Shown piece by piece: positions 15,730 through 23,700 of a stretch of DNA of 38,887 nucleotides. Position 1 is the stretch's first letter; each line of letters starts with the position of its first letter. Location: positions 1 through 38,887 of the forward strand of contig CALWXG010000021.1 in NCBI GenBank assembly GCA_944385435.1. Direction: 5' to 3'. The position numbers were made by a program, and so were the translations under genes. Source of the stretch: an uncultured Oscillospiraceae bacterium (lineage in GTDB: Bacteria > Bacillota > Clostridia > Oscillospirales > Oscillospiraceae). A model generated the notes under the pieces. That model did not search any database, had not been told where the DNA came from, and was given only the letters and a program-made list of their open reading frames with translations.

Positions 15730-15762
15730 GTCCGGCAGGTCTGAGGATCTGCCGGACCTTTT
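15730..15762 (+). terminator. Intrinsic terminator of glyA
   Basis: A 12-bp stem with one G-T pair (GTCCGGCAGGTC / GATCTGCCGGAC), 4-nt loop, then CTTTTA. It begins 25 nt after the glyA stop. Confidence 0.8.
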
Positions 15763-15779
15763 ATCCGCCGGAGAGCCTG

Positions 15780-15830
15780 GGCGCAAGGCCTCGGCTTGCG
15801 GCAGCCCGCGGCGTGACGTAGCGGGCTGCC
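15780..15830. repeat. Two tandem hairpins in the glyA downstream region
   Basis: A small GCAAG/CTTGC hairpin is followed by a perfect 10-bp inverted repeat, GGCAGCCCGC (15800-15809) with GCGGGCTGCC (15821-15830), around an 11-nt loop. No T run and no open frame accompany it. It could be a dispersed palindromic element or an RNA-processing site. Confidence 0.35.
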
Positions 15831-15941
15831 TGAAACAGGAACACGAGAGAAAAGCAGGAATCAACTGGGCAAAATGGTTTATGCTGGATGAAAATGGAGG
15901 CGCTTCCGGTACAAAACCTGTCGATTTGTGAAATAAAGCAC

Positions 15942-15970
15942 TTGGAATATGGAAACAGAGGCATTATAAT
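15942..15970 (+). promoter_or_regulatory. Strong-looking promoter upstream of a short transcript
   Basis: TTGGAA (15942-15947), 17-bp spacer, perfect TATAAT (15965-15970). No gene starts nearby: an intrinsic terminator begins about 23 nt after the expected start site. It overlaps a 7-bp inverted repeat, CTGTCGA (15918-15924) and TCGACAG (15978-15984), that flanks the promoter. Confidence 0.5.
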
Positions 15971-15976
15971 CCGGTC

Positions 15977-16041
15977 TTCGACAGTTGAAAAGAGCAAAGA
16001 AGCCTCAATCCCTTGAAAACACAGGGGGTTGAGGCTTTTCG
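15977..16041 (+). ncRNA. Candidate short RNA or attenuator leader
   Basis: From the predicted start near 15977 to the end of the terminator is only about 65 nt. No open frame lies between. It could be a small RNA, or a constitutively attenuated leader for the large operon that begins 470 bp downstream. It matches no RNA family I know. Confidence 0.25.
16000..16041 (+). terminator. Intrinsic terminator
   Basis: AAGCCTCAA (16000-16008) pairs with TTGAGGCTT (16029-16037); the stem continues inward through TCCCT/GGGGG pairs, then TTTTC. The loop contains CCCTTGAAAACAC, a 13-mer that recurs exactly at 38690-38702 behind guaA. Confidence 0.75.
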
Positions 16042-16044
16042 CAT

Positions 16045-16477
16045 GGGCAAAAATGTTGTATGTGGAGACTATCTCAAAAATTTTTTGGGTCAATCATTTT
16101 TTCTGTGGGATTAACGCGCAGCCCACCAAGATATGGTAACTGGCCGCCACTCTTGACAGCGCGTCGAAAAGCGCTGAAGAGAAGAGGCCGACGGTGAAGA
16201 ACTCATAAGTGCTCCGGGAGACCGTTTCCACCGACGCACCGGCCAGTGTAGCACTTTTCTCCGTGCGGTCAAGAGTCCCCGCCTGCGGCGGTGGCTGGTG
16301 CAGTATGCCTCCGGTTCAGAATCTATAATTGCTCCGTGAAGAGCGCCAGCAATAAGGCCAAATCCCTGCTGGGGCAGAGGGACGGATATCCTGACGATAA
16401 GCAGTTCTTCCTGATATCTTTGATGTCAGCGTTGAACCTGTGTCAGAATCTTCTCATCCCACAGTTTTTGTGATTGA
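16045..16477. other. Gene-free interval with nested inverted repeats before the large operon
   Basis: No convincing gene. A 15-bp inverted repeat with two mismatches (16149-16163 with 16262-16276, core ACTCTTGAC) encloses about 100 bp that hold further short complementary pairs (AAGTGCT/AGCACTT, ACGGT/ACCGT). A 25-nt stretch near 16199 recurs imperfectly near 16319 (shared TGCTCCG). A minus-strand frame stays open for about 70 codons but has no ATG/GTG start with a ribosome site. It may be a structured RNA or the remains of a dispersed repeat. Confidence 0.35.
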
Positions 16478-16507
16478 GCCAAAAAATTTATCACAGCGGC
16501 ATGCGCC

Positions 16508-18712
16508 GTGATCCTGCTCCTCTTTGCGGCCTACTACGCGTATTACCACATGGGAGTGTATATCGACCTGCACCCCGACGCGCCGGTGACCACCTTCATG
16601 AAGACGGACGAGGACACCATCTACATGGAGCGGGACGGGGAGTACGTCCCCTTTGAAATCCGGGGGGTCAATCTGGGCGCGGGTATCCCCGGGAAGTGGG
16701 CCACCGACTACGCCATCGACGAGGAGACCTATCTGCGGTGGTTCGCCTGCATCCAGGAGCTGGGGGCCAACACCATCCGGGTGTACACCATCCTCCAGGA
16801 CGATTTCTACAACGCCTTTTACGCGTACAATACCGCCCGGGAGGAGGCCGGGGAGGAGCCCCTCTGGCTGATCCACGGGGTGTGGGTCAATGACTACGTG
16901 CAGTTTTCCCACCGTGACGCCTACGACGATGACTTCCTGCAGGCCTTTCTGGAAGACAGCCGGACCCTGGTGGATGTCCTCCACGGGAAAAAGAACCTGT
17001 CCCTGGGCCGGGGTCTGGGCTCCGGAAGCTACCGGAAGGATGTGTCCCCCTGGGTCATCGGCTACATCCTGGGCGTGGAGTGGGAGGACGTGACGGTGGC
17101 CTACACCAATCACAAGTACCCGGAGCGCAGCGACTACCAGGGGACCTATATGGTCACCACCGCCGACGCCACCCCTTTTGAGGCCATGCTGGCCCAGGTG
17201 GGAGACAACATCATCGGGTATGAGACCAGCCGCTACAAGCAGCAGCGGCTGGTGGCCTTCTCCAACTGGCCCACCACGGACCCCTTTGTCTATCCTGCGG
17301 AGATTGCCGGCCACTTCCTGAAATGCGCCGCGGTAAACGTTGAGCACATCCGGACAACCGACGCCTTTCTCTCCGGCTATTTCGCCTCCTATCATGTCTA
17401 TCCCTACTACCCGGACTATCTCAATTACGTGATCAGCCAGGCGAGTGCGGACGGGGAGGGACAGGGGCTGGACGAGACCTATTTCGATGCGGATCTGGGC
17501 GTCCCGATCCTGGAGTTCCTGACCGGGGACATCCGGGAGGACTTCGGGGATGCGGACGGGCAGCTCAACACCTACTACGCCTATCTCCGGATCCTCAACG
17601 AGTACCACAACATCCCGGTAGTGATCTCCGAATACGGGGTGTCCACCGGCCGGGGCATGGCCCAGCGGGATGCCAATACAGGCCGCAATCAGGGCCGCAT
17701 GACCGAGCAGGAGCGGGGTCAGGCCCTCATTGACTGCTATGAAGACATCATGGACGCCGGCAGCGCCGGCAGCTGTGTGTTCACCTGGCAGGACGAGTGG
17801 TTCAAGCGCACCTGGAACACCATGCATGCGGTGGATCTGGACAACACCCCCTACTGGAGCGACTACCAGACCAACGAGCAGTATTTCGGCCTGCTTGCCT
17901 TTGACCCCGGGGAGGAGAAGAGCGTGTGCTACACAGACGGGGATCCCTCCGAGTGGACGCAGGAGGACGTGGTGCTGGAGACGGACCAGGGAACCCTGTC
18001 CATGAAGTACGATGAGAAATTCCTCTACTTTTACGCCTGGGGCTTTGACCCGGAGGCCGGGCCGGTGTACATCCCCATCGACACCACGCCCAAGACCGGC
18101 AGCACCTACTGTGACTACTATGACCTGGCGTTTTCCAGGCCCTGCGATTTTGTCCTGTGTATCGACGGGGAGGAGAGCCGCGTGGTTGTGCAGGAGCGGT
18201 ATGAGGTGATGCGTGCCATGTTCCTCAAGGACACGGAGATGGTGGACGCCTATGCCAACGAAGTGGACGCCGACACGCCGGTGTTCAAGGAGATTGACCT
18301 GGTGCTGCAGTTCCTGCCGGAGGGGGGAATTGCAATGCGGGAGAGCTATGAGACCTATGAGACCGGCCTGCTGCGCCGCGGCAACGCCAACCCGGAGGCG
18401 GAGGACTTCGACTCCCTGGCCGACTACATGTTCACGCAGGACGGCGTGGAGATCCGCATTCCCTGGCAGCTGCTGAACTTTGCCAATCCCTCGGAAATGA
18501 TGATCCACGACGACTATTACGAGCACTACGGCATTGAGTACCTCCACATCGACGAGATGTGGGTGGGCCTGACACTGGGGAAGGGGTCGGAGCACCGCAT
18601 CCCCATGGCCTGCTTCCCGCTGGAGGGGTGGGGGAAGAACGTGAGCTATCATGAGCGGCTGAAGGAATCCTATTATATGCTGCAGGACTACTGGGCACAG
18701 CTGGAGGACTGA
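16508..18712 (+). CDS. Membrane-anchored TIM-barrel glycoside-hydrolase-like protein with CBM9-like C-terminus
   Basis: 734 residues from GTG 16508. A hydrophobic N-terminus (signal anchor) is followed by a clan GH-A-like barrel (~45-470): IRGVNLGAG (51-59), ELGANTIRVYTI (84-95), ILGVEWED (187-194) with candidate acid/base E191, VVISEYGVST (371-380) with candidate nucleophile E375, and VFTWQDEWF (424-432). From ~475 a CBM9-like segment (DGDPSEWTQED...KFLYFYAW) suggests sugar binding. It would act outside the membrane on a glycan, cutting or transferring chains, perhaps the product of the glycosyltransferase two genes on. The start is poor: no ribosome site, and the frame stays open back to 16478 encoding KKFITAACAV, as if the true start were lost or lies across an indel in the A6 tract at 16481-16486. 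No exact GH family is claimed. Confidence 0.8.
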   Translation: MILLLFAAYYAYYHMGVYIDLHPDAPVTTFMKTDEDTIYMERDGEYVPFEIRGVNLGAGIPGKWATDYAIDEETYLRWFACIQELGANTIRVYTILQDDFYNAFYAYNTAREEAGEEPLWLIHGVWVNDYVQFSHRDAYDDDFLQAFLEDSRTLVDVLHGKKNLSLGRGLGSGSYRKDVSPWVIGYILGVEWEDVTVAYTNHKYPERSDYQGTYMVTTADATPFEAMLAQVGDNIIGYETSRYKQQRLVAFSNWPTTDPFVYPAEIAGHFLKCAAVNVEHIRTTDAFLSGYFASYHVYPYYPDYLNYVISQASADGEGQGLDETYFDADLGVPILEFLTGDIREDFGDADGQLNTYYAYLRILNEYHNIPVVISEYGVSTGRGMAQRDANTGRNQGRMTEQERGQALIDCYEDIMDAGSAGSCVFTWQDEWFKRTWNTMHAVDLDNTPYWSDYQTNEQYFGLLAFDPGEEKSVCYTDGDPSEWTQEDVVLETDQGTLSMKYDEKFLYFYAWGFDPEAGPVYIPIDTTPKTGSTYCDYYDLAFSRPCDFVLCIDGEESRVVVQERYEVMRAMFLKDTEMVDAYANEVDADTPVFKEIDLVLQFLPEGGIAMRESYETYETGLLRRGNANPEAEDFDSLADYMFTQDGVEIRIPWQLLNFANPSEMMIHDDYYEHYGIEYLHIDEMWVGLTLGKGSEHRIPMACFPLEGWGKNVSYHERLKESYYMLQDYWAQLED

Positions 18713-18742
18713 CATCCGGCGGCCTGGAGGGAGGTGTGTGCG

Positions 18743-19909
18743 GTGGGCACGGAAGTGCTGCTATACGGCTACGGGCTGGTCTGTCTGAGCATGCTGGTGT
18801 TCAACATCGTCTACAGCCTGCACCTGCGGGGCGATGAGCGCAGGCTCGGCCGTCGGACGGATGAGGTCCGCCGTCGGGTGGAACAGCAGGTGCAGGCTAT
18901 GCGGCAGGCGCCGCCTGGGACACCCGGGACGGTCCCGGCCGGCCATCTGGCCTGGATGAGCAGACGCCTCTCCCGGGTCAATTTTCTGCTGGCGTTTGAG
19001 CGGCTTTTGGAGGAACACCGGGAGACGGACGATGTCTTTCTGGACTACCTGCGGCAGCTGCAGCCGGTGATGCTCTATCTGGCCACGGCCTATCTGCGCC
19101 GGGAGGCCACTCAGACGGCCTATTTCTGCCACTTCCTTGCCCGGCACCCGCCCCGGCGCTATGAGGAGATGGAGCAGCTGCAGCAGGTGCTCCTCTCCTT
19201 CCTGCGGCGGAAGGATCTGTACTGCAGGATCAACGCGTGGAAGGCACTGTGCAGCCTGGGCAGCCCGGACGCGCTGATGGAGGCGCTGCGGGAGCTGGGA
19301 AAGGAGGACGGCCAGCTCCACGGGAAGGTCATTACCGAGGCGCTGCTCATCTATACCGGGGACCCCGATGTGCTGATCGGCCGGCTTTGGGCCTGCTTTG
19401 ACCGGTTCAGCACGCAGATCCAGCGGGCGGTGCTGGATTACATCCGGTTCCAGAGCGGCGGCTGCCGCGGACCGATGGAGGAAATCCTGCGGGATCCCGC
19501 CCGGGACAAGGAGCTGCGCATTGCCGCGATCCGGTATTTCGCCCGGTATCCGGACCCTGGCGTGGAAGACATCCTGCTGGACTTTATCCGGGACCCGGAC
19601 CCGCTGCGCTGGGAGTACGCGGCTATCAGCGCCACCGCCCTGGCCCAGTACCCGGGACAGGCTGTGGTGGACGCACTGCTTCAGGCCATGCACAGCCCGA
19701 ACTGGTATGTGCGCTACAATGCCTCTGCCAGCCTGGAGGCCCACGGGCTCTCCTATGAGGAGATGCTGCAGGTGCTGGGCGGCGATGACCGGTACGCCCG
19801 GGAGATGCTCACCTACCGCATGGAGTCCAGGCGGCTGGAGAAACAGGCCCGGGCTGCCGGCGGGGCAAGGCATCGGCCGGAGGGAGAGGAGGCGGCTTTG
19901 CCGGTATGA
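18743..19909 (+). CDS. Membrane-anchored HEAT-repeat protein
   Basis: 388 residues. One membrane helix at ~5-25 (LYGYGLVCLSMLVFNIVYSL), a basic stretch, then an all-helical region of HEAT-like repeats clearest at ~245-350: ELRIAAIRYFARYPDPGVED, PLRWEYAAISATALAQYPG, WYVRYNASASLEAHG. HEAT arrays are protein-binding scaffolds. Between a membrane glycan-processing protein and a glycosyltransferase, it probably organises the complex on the cytoplasmic face. GTG 18743 is preferred over GTG 18734 because GGAGGGAGG lies 9 bases upstream and covers the earlier codon. Its stop overlaps the next ATG (ATGA). Confidence 0.8.
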   Translation: MGTEVLLYGYGLVCLSMLVFNIVYSLHLRGDERRLGRRTDEVRRRVEQQVQAMRQAPPGTPGTVPAGHLAWMSRRLSRVNFLLAFERLLEEHRETDDVFLDYLRQLQPVMLYLATAYLRREATQTAYFCHFLARHPPRRYEEMEQLQQVLLSFLRRKDLYCRINAWKALCSLGSPDALMEALRELGKEDGQLHGKVITEALLIYTGDPDVLIGRLWACFDRFSTQIQRAVLDYIRFQSGGCRGPMEEILRDPARDKELRIAAIRYFARYPDPGVEDILLDFIRDPDPLRWEYAAISATALAQYPGQAVVDALLQAMHSPNWYVRYNASASLEAHGLSYEEMLQVLGGDDRYAREMLTYRMESRRLEKQARAAGGARHRPEGEEAALPV

Positions 19910-21309
19910 GAGACGCAATCCAAATGTTCCTGCTGTGTGTGGAGGGGTTTTTCATTCTCTATATGGTGTGCTACTCCAGCTTTCTCTTCCTGTCTGTCAC
20001 GGTGGGTTCCGCCGACCTGTACGCCGTCAAGAGGCGCAATCTGCTGAAAAATGAGCTGGGCAACGATTACTACATCCCGGTGTCCATCCTGGTGCCGGCC
20101 CACAATGAAGAGGTGACGATTGAGGCCACGGTGAAGTCGCTGCTGGACCTGGACTACAAGCTCTACGAGATCGTCGTGGTGGATGACGGATCCACGGATG
20201 ATACCACCCGGGTGATGCGGGAGACGTTCCGCATGCACCGCATTGACCGCCCCGTCCAAAGGCGCATTCCCTGTCAGAACGAAGAGGAGATCTATGAGAC
20301 CCGGGAGTGGAAGGTGCCCATCACCCTGGTGCGCAAACAAAACGGCGGCAAGGCCGACGCCCTGAACATGGGGATCAATGTGGCCAACTACCCCTATTTT
20401 CTCTGCATTGACGCGGATTCCGTCCTTCAGCATGACTCGCTGGAGAAAATAGTCCGGCCGGTGCTGGAAGACCCCACCGTGGTGGCGGTGGGCGGCACCG
20501 TGCGGCCCAGCAACGGGGCGGAGATCGAGCGCGGACGGGTGGTCCGCTACCGGATGCCCCGCAACCTGCTGGCCAGCATGCAGGTGATGGAATATGACCG
20601 CTCGTTCCTGGCGTCCCGCATCCTGTTTGACCGGTTCAACGGGAACATCATCATCTCCGGCGCCTTCGGGCTGTTTCTGAAGAGCGTTGTCATCGCAGCG
20701 GGCGGCTACGACAACACCACCATGGGGGAGGATATGGAGCTGGCGGTGAAACTCCATGTCTACTGCAGGGAGAACAACCGCCCCTACCGGATCCGCTATG
20801 TGACAGATGCGGTGTGCTGGACGCAGGTGCCCGAACGTCTGCGCGACCTGTGCCGGCAGCGCAGGCGGTGGCACATCGGGCTGTTCCAGAGCATGATGAA
20901 GTACCGGAATATCCTGGCCAATCCCCGCTACGGGGCGGTGAGTTTCATCTCCTACTTCTACTTTCTGTTCTACGAGCTTTTCTCTCCGTATATTGAAGTG
21001 TTTGGCGTGTTCACCACGCTGCTGGCGTTTTCGGTGGATCTGATCAACGTGCCGTTCATGATTCTGTTTTTCGGAATCTACGTGGTCTACACCTCAGTGT
21101 TGTCCCTGACGGCCTTTTTTGCCCGGATCCACACCATTGACCTGAAGCTGTACCCCACCGATGTGCTCAAGGCGGTGGGGCTGTGTGCAGTGGAAGTGTC
21201 CTGCCTGCGGTTTGTCATGGCCTGGGTGCGGATGATGGCTCTGGTGGGGTACCGCAGAAAGAAGAATACCTGGGGGCGCATTGAGCGCCAGAAGATCCAG
21301 ATCAAATAA
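19906..21309 (+). CDS. Processive-type family 2 membrane glycosyltransferase
   Basis: 467 residues. GT-A fold with every hallmark of cellulose/PNAG/hyaluronan-type synthases: SILVPAHNEE (60-69), DDG (D93-D94), DAD (D169, D171), GED (274-276, catalytic base) and QRRRW (318-322). One membrane helix precedes (8-32) and three or four follow (~340-440). The enzyme would polymerise a sugar from a nucleotide donor in the cytoplasm and pass the chain through the membrane. There is no PilZ domain, so any c-di-GMP control must come through a partner. ATG overlaps the HEAT gene stop. The sugar is unknown; PNAG- or hyaluronan-like chains are more likely than cellulose from the length, but that is a guess. 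Confidence 0.92.
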   Translation: MRDAIQMFLLCVEGFFILYMVCYSSFLFLSVTVGSADLYAVKRRNLLKNELGNDYYIPVSILVPAHNEEVTIEATVKSLLDLDYKLYEIVVVDDGSTDDTTRVMRETFRMHRIDRPVQRRIPCQNEEEIYETREWKVPITLVRKQNGGKADALNMGINVANYPYFLCIDADSVLQHDSLEKIVRPVLEDPTVVAVGGTVRPSNGAEIERGRVVRYRMPRNLLASMQVMEYDRSFLASRILFDRFNGNIIISGAFGLFLKSVVIAAGGYDNTTMGEDMELAVKLHVYCRENNRPYRIRYVTDAVCWTQVPERLRDLCRQRRRWHIGLFQSMMKYRNILANPRYGAVSFISYFYFLFYELFSPYIEVFGVFTTLLAFSVDLINVPFMILFFGIYVVYTSVLSLTAFFARIHTIDLKLYPTDVLKAVGLCAVEVSCLRFVMAWVRMMALVGYRRKKNTWGRIERQKIQIK

Positions 21310-21326
21310 TCGGGAGGTGCCGGGAG

Positions 21327-21818
21327 ATGCGGCTGGAAGAGTTGAAGAAAGGCCTGTGGGGATACCGGAAAGAAGGCGTGTTCCGGTTTATCACGGAACT
21401 GGATGAGAGCTGCAGCCAGAAGCTGCGGGAACGGGAGGAGCGGGCGGCCCAGTCGGAGCAGCGGGCGCAGGAGCGCATTCAGGCCCTGGAACAGGAGAAC
21501 CGCGCCCTGAAGGAGAAGCTGGACGGGCTGAGAAGTCAGCGCGATGAGATCTCCGCCGCCATTTTGGAGGCCCGGGCCAGTGCAGAGGCCATGAAGGCGG
21601 AGACCCTGGCCAGTGAAGAGGCGGCGCGGGATGCCATCCGGCAGATTCTGGAGGAGGATCAGGCGGAACTGAACCGGTACCGGGAAAAGCTCCTGGAGTT
21701 GCGCACCGCCGTCCGCAAGGCCCTGGAGGAGCTGGACGGCCAGACAGAGGCGATGGAGCAGCAGGTTCAGGTGCTGGGAGAGGAACTGCCGGAGGGGAAC
21801 CTGACGCTGTTCCAGTGA
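21327..21818 (+). CDS. Coiled-coil protein with DivIVA-like N-terminus
   Basis: 163 residues. The first ~30 (LEELKKGLWGYRKEGVFRFI) recall the membrane-curvature-sensing head of DivIVA/GpsB proteins. Residues ~30-150 are one long Glu/Gln/Arg-rich coiled coil (REREERAAQSEQRAQERI...). GGGAGGTG lies 9 bases upstream of the ATG. Sits directly after the glycosyltransferase with an 17-nt gap and before the EAL gene. A role in placing the polysaccharide machine at poles or septa is plausible but unproven; the DivIVA link is a weak similarity judged by eye. Confidence 0.7.
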   Translation: MRLEELKKGLWGYRKEGVFRFITELDESCSQKLREREERAAQSEQRAQERIQALEQENRALKEKLDGLRSQRDEISAAILEARASAEAMKAETLASEEAARDAIRQILEEDQAELNRYREKLLELRTAVRKALEELDGQTEAMEQQVQVLGEELPEGNLTLFQ

Positions 21819-21834
21819 GGATTGTGAGGCGATT

Positions 21835-23700
21835 GTGTTGCAGCCGGAACAGGCAGTCATCTACGTGGCCGGGAATCCCCGGCTCTATCCGGTGGAATAC
21901 TATGACGGGACGAGCCGCACCTATCGGGGCGTGATCCCTGAATTTCTGGGCCAGTTTGCCCGGGAGTACGGCTATGAGCTGCGGTATCTGGAGCCCGGGG
22001 CGGAGGACCGCAGGGAAGAGCTGGCCGCCAACCAGCAGGTGGATCTGATTTCCGGCTGCCTGGCGGGGGAGCGCTATGACCACACCGCAGGTGAGCCCAT
22101 CCTCCTGTTCTCAGAGTGGGCGAAGGGGGAGGAGACGGTCTATCTGCTGTACGTCACCCGTGTGGCGCCCCAGGCGCTGCGGGATGAGCTGCGGGACTGT
22201 GCGGCCCGCACCAGCCAGTCCCAGTGGACGGGGGAACTCCTGCGCACGGTGCGGGAGACGTCCGCCGGTCCTCATTCCGGCGGCGGGGTGTGGGGGATTG
22301 CCTTGGCCGCCGTCCTGCTGTGCGCCGTGCTGGCTGCGCTCCTCTCCGGCTGCCGGCGGGAGCGCAGGCGGCAGAGAAGAGCACTGCTGACGGATCCGGA
22401 GACCGGCCTGGGTACGGATGAGGCCCTGTCCCGGGCCGTGACCCGCCTGTCCGGGGATCAGACCCGCCGTTTTTACGATCTGATCTGTATTCATCTGGAT
22501 CTGGATCATGTGGGCTGGCTGCGGGGATGGGAGCAGGTCTCTGCCCTGGTCCGCCACAGCGCCCGGACCGTGCGCGGTCACACCCAGGCCGCAGATCTCC
22601 CGGTGCGCTCCGCCTCCGGGGACCTGCTGATCCTGAAACAGTTTGCGGACAGCCGGCAGGCGCTGGACTGGGCAGGGGAGCTGGCGGAGGAGATCCGCGC
22701 CTTTCCCGGCACAGGGGAGGCCCTGACCGCCCGGGAGGTCTCGGCGGCGGTCTGCCCGCTGGAGGCGGAGTATCAGGACCTGGAACGGCTCCTGTTCCAT
22801 GCCAGACAGTGCGCACTGGCCGCCGGCAGGGAGGAGGAGCCGTCCGTCCGGCTGTGCGGCGCGCGGCAGTGCAGCAGCTGCCGGGAGCGGTGGACGCTGC
22901 AGGCTGAGTTCCGCCAGGGTCTGGAGCGGGAGGAATTCCAGCTCTACCTGCAGTTTTTTGTGGATGCCCACACCTTCCGCATGGTGGGCGGCGAGGCGCT
23001 CTCCCGCTGGAAACATCCCCGCCTGGGGCTGCTGGGCCCGGACCGCTACATTCCGTGGCTGGAGGAGGACGGCAGGATCAGCCAGCTGGATCTCTACTGC
23101 CTGGAAAAGAGCTGCGCCTTCCTGGAGGATCTGGACCGGCGGGAGATCCGCACCTTTTTCCTCTCCTGCAACGTCTCCCGCAGGACCTTTTCCATGCCCG
23201 GCTTCTCCCGGCAGTGTCTGGAGATTGTACAGCGGTACACCTTTACACGGAAACTGCTGATCCTGGAGGTGACGGAGAGCCAGCGGACGAACCGGGAGCA
23301 GGCAGGGCAGATGCTGGAGAATATTCTGGACATCCGGAGCAGCGGGATGCGGGTGATGTTCGATGACTTCGGCGTGGGGTTCTCCTCCTTCCATGACCTG
23401 CAGGACTATCCCATGGACGGGCTGAAGCTGGACAAGATGCTGGTGGACAATATGTGCACCCAGCGGGGCAGGATTCTCCTCAGGGTCCTGGTGAAGACGG
23501 GACATAAACTGGGGATGACCATCCTGGCTGAGGGCGTTGAGGAGGAAGAGCAGATCCGGACGCTCCGGGAGCTGCGCTGCGACGTGCTCCAGGGATTCCG
23601 GTTTTCGGTTCCCCTGCCGCTGGAGGAGGCGCGCAGGCGAATTCTGGAGGAGAACTGTTTCAAGCCGGAGGATGCCGGCGGAAGGGAGACAGAGGGATGA
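21835..23700 (+). CDS. Membrane EAL-domain c-di-GMP phosphodiesterase with solute-binding-like sensor and dead GGDEF
   Basis: 621 residues. 1-~140: a piece resembling family 3 periplasmic solute-binding domains (VIYVAGNPRLYPVEYYDG...YRGVIPEFLGQFA). 152-172: membrane helix. ~183-330: GGDEF-like fold with the signature eroded to SASGD, so no cyclase activity. ~350-605: EAL domain with catalytic E387 (GGEALSRW), N446, E478, D510-D511 (FDDFGVGFSSF), K531, E566 and Q586 all present, so c-di-GMP hydrolysis to pGpG is expected. The loop-6 Thr of DDFGTG is Val. GTG at 21835 has GTGAGGCG just upstream; no signal sequence precedes the sensor domain, which is odd. The stop overlaps the next ATG (ATGA). 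Confidence 0.88.
   Translation: MLQPEQAVIYVAGNPRLYPVEYYDGTSRTYRGVIPEFLGQFAREYGYELRYLEPGAEDRREELAANQQVDLISGCLAGERYDHTAGEPILLFSEWAKGEETVYLLYVTRVAPQALRDELRDCAARTSQSQWTGELLRTVRETSAGPHSGGGVWGIALAAVLLCAVLAALLSGCRRERRRQRRALLTDPETGLGTDEALSRAVTRLSGDQTRRFYDLICIHLDLDHVGWLRGWEQVSALVRHSARTVRGHTQAADLPVRSASGDLLILKQFADSRQALDWAGELAEEIRAFPGTGEALTAREVSAAVCPLEAEYQDLERLLFHARQCALAAGREEEPSVRLCGARQCSSCRERWTLQAEFRQGLEREEFQLYLQFFVDAHTFRMVGGEALSRWKHPRLGLLGPDRYIPWLEEDGRISQLDLYCLEKSCAFLEDLDRREIRTFFLSCNVSRRTFSMPGFSRQCLEIVQRYTFTRKLLILEVTESQRTNREQAGQMLENILDIRSSGMRVMFDDFGVGFSSFHDLQDYPMDGLKLDKMLVDNMCTQRGRILLRVLVKTGHKLGMTILAEGVEEEEQIRTLRELRCDVLQGFRFSVPLPLEEARRRILEENCFKPEDAGGRETEG

Noticed and set aside
16060-16310. Minus-strand frame open for about 70 codons (HQPPPQAGTLDRTEK...)
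   Set aside because: No ATG/GTG start with a ribosome site, and it overlaps nested inverted repeats; more likely noncoding or a repeat.
16508-18712. PgaB-type polysaccharide deacetylase as identity of the first operon gene
   Set aside because: No deacetylase metal motifs; the pattern fits a clan GH-A-like barrel with candidate glutamates E191 and E375.
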